A stretch of DNA of 5,415 nt from Candidatus Caenarcanales bacterium (GTDB taxonomy: Bacteria; Cyanobacteriota; Vampirovibrionia; LMEP-6097): NCBI GenBank assembly GCA_021299565.1, contig JAJTHA010000192.1, forward strand, positions 1 through 5,415, written 5' to 3'. The position numbers and the translations under genes were made by a program. The notes below the pieces were generated by a model. It saw only the letters and a program-made list of their open reading frames with translations. It had not been told where the DNA came from and did not search any database. Below are positions 5,110 to 5,415 of this stretch, in pieces; the stretch's first letter is position 1; each line of letters begins with the position of its first letter.

Positions 5110-5415
5110 ATTTAATTGAAACAAACAAAGACAAATTCGACAAATTATACGAACTCTATTCAGAATATAATTCACACACAAATATTTCTGCTATTCGAGA
5201 CAAAGACTCTGTTTATAAAAAACATTTTGAAGACTCTCTCGTTATTGCACCATACATCACCCAAAAGCTCTCTATAGTTGACATTGGGACTGGCGGAGGC
5301 TTTCCTGCATTACCTCTTGCAATTTGTTTTCCGAAATGTAAAATTACAGCTGTAGATAGCATAGGCAAAAAAACCAAATTTATAGATTTAGTCAAAGACG
5401 AACTTAAACTCAATA
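5106..5415 (+). CDS. rsmG: RsmG, 16S rRNA (guanine-527-N7) methyltransferase, N-terminal part
   Basis: The first 103 codons of rsmG (gidB) run off the right edge. RsmG uses S-adenosylmethionine to make m7G527 in the 530 loop of 16S rRNA; its loss typically gives low-level streptomycin resistance. The N-terminal helices carry YNSHTNISAIRDKDSVYKKH (21-40), followed by FEDSL (41-45). This is the family's N-x-(x)-N-L/I-(T/S)-x-I-R...-xxxHxxDSL pattern, with Glu-Asp-Ser here. The SAM-binding motif I is VDIGTGGGFPALPLAI (58-73), and VDS (83-85) ends the second strand, followed by KKTKF (88-92). These are characteristic and leave little doubt. ATG 5106 overlaps the mlaE-like stop codon as ATGA, with no separate Shine-Dalgarno visible in the upstream U/A-rich coding sequence, so translation is probably coupled to the permease. 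Confidence 0.95.
   Translation, partial: MNLIETNKDKFDKLYELYSEYNSHTNISAIRDKDSVYKKHFEDSLVIAPYITQKLSIVDIGTGGGFPALPLAICFPKCKITAVDSIGKKTKFIDLVKDELKLN

Noticed and set aside
5213..5413. 66-codon minus-strand ORF within rsmG
   Set aside because: It is antisense to the conserved SAM-binding region of RsmG.

Overview
The window is an AT-rich stretch of bacterial chromosome using the standard code, with AGA-biased arginine and several TTG/GTG starts. It carries two housekeeping-type genes at the right end, an MlaE-family lipid-transport permease and the start of rsmG. It also carries small regulators paired with uncharacterised proteins and two GC-rich intergenic repeat elements. An MlaE permease points to a diderm lineage or one related to Cyanobacteria. 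AT richness, MlaE and dispersed palindromic repeats would suit an uncultured lineage such as a non-photosynthetic cyanobacterial relative, but that placement is a guess and no feature here settles it.

Layout. (1) Positions 1-519 on the minus strand hold the first 173 codons of an unknown protein that runs off the left edge. (2) Positions 597-1055 on the plus strand encode a 152-residue protein. Its second half looks like the core of an IS256/Mutator-type transposase with the catalytic pattern degraded, so it is a probable relic or domesticated fragment. (3) A MarR-family repressor (1524-1024, minus) overlaps the 3' end of that gene tail to tail. It is divergent, by only 48 bp, from a 454-residue protein (1573-2937) with an HEHNH zinc-binding motif and a downstream EELRVDL motif, probably a DUF6421-like putative metalloprotein. 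(4) A REPIN-like repeat (2950-3018) separates that gene from a convergent HTH-only LuxR/GerE-type regulator (minus). This regulator is itself divergent from an unrecognised 309-residue protein (3339-4268). (5) A second, unrelated REPIN-like repeat (4300-4381) precedes the mlaE-like permease (4438-5109). The permease overlaps rsmG (5106 to the right edge) by ATGA, so the two are probably co-translated.

The most notable signal is the pair of intergenic repeats. Each is two inverted arms, and each arm folds into its own hairpin. Nearly all sequence differences between the two arms of an element are compensatory base-pair swaps or lie in loops. That is a strong mark of selection on, or replication through, a folded single-stranded hairpin.

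Two regulator/target-like divergent pairs (MarR with the HEHNH protein; LuxR-HTH with the 309-residue protein) are the other layout theme. In both, a small regulator shares a gap of under 50 bp (or slightly more with a later start) with a protein of unknown function.
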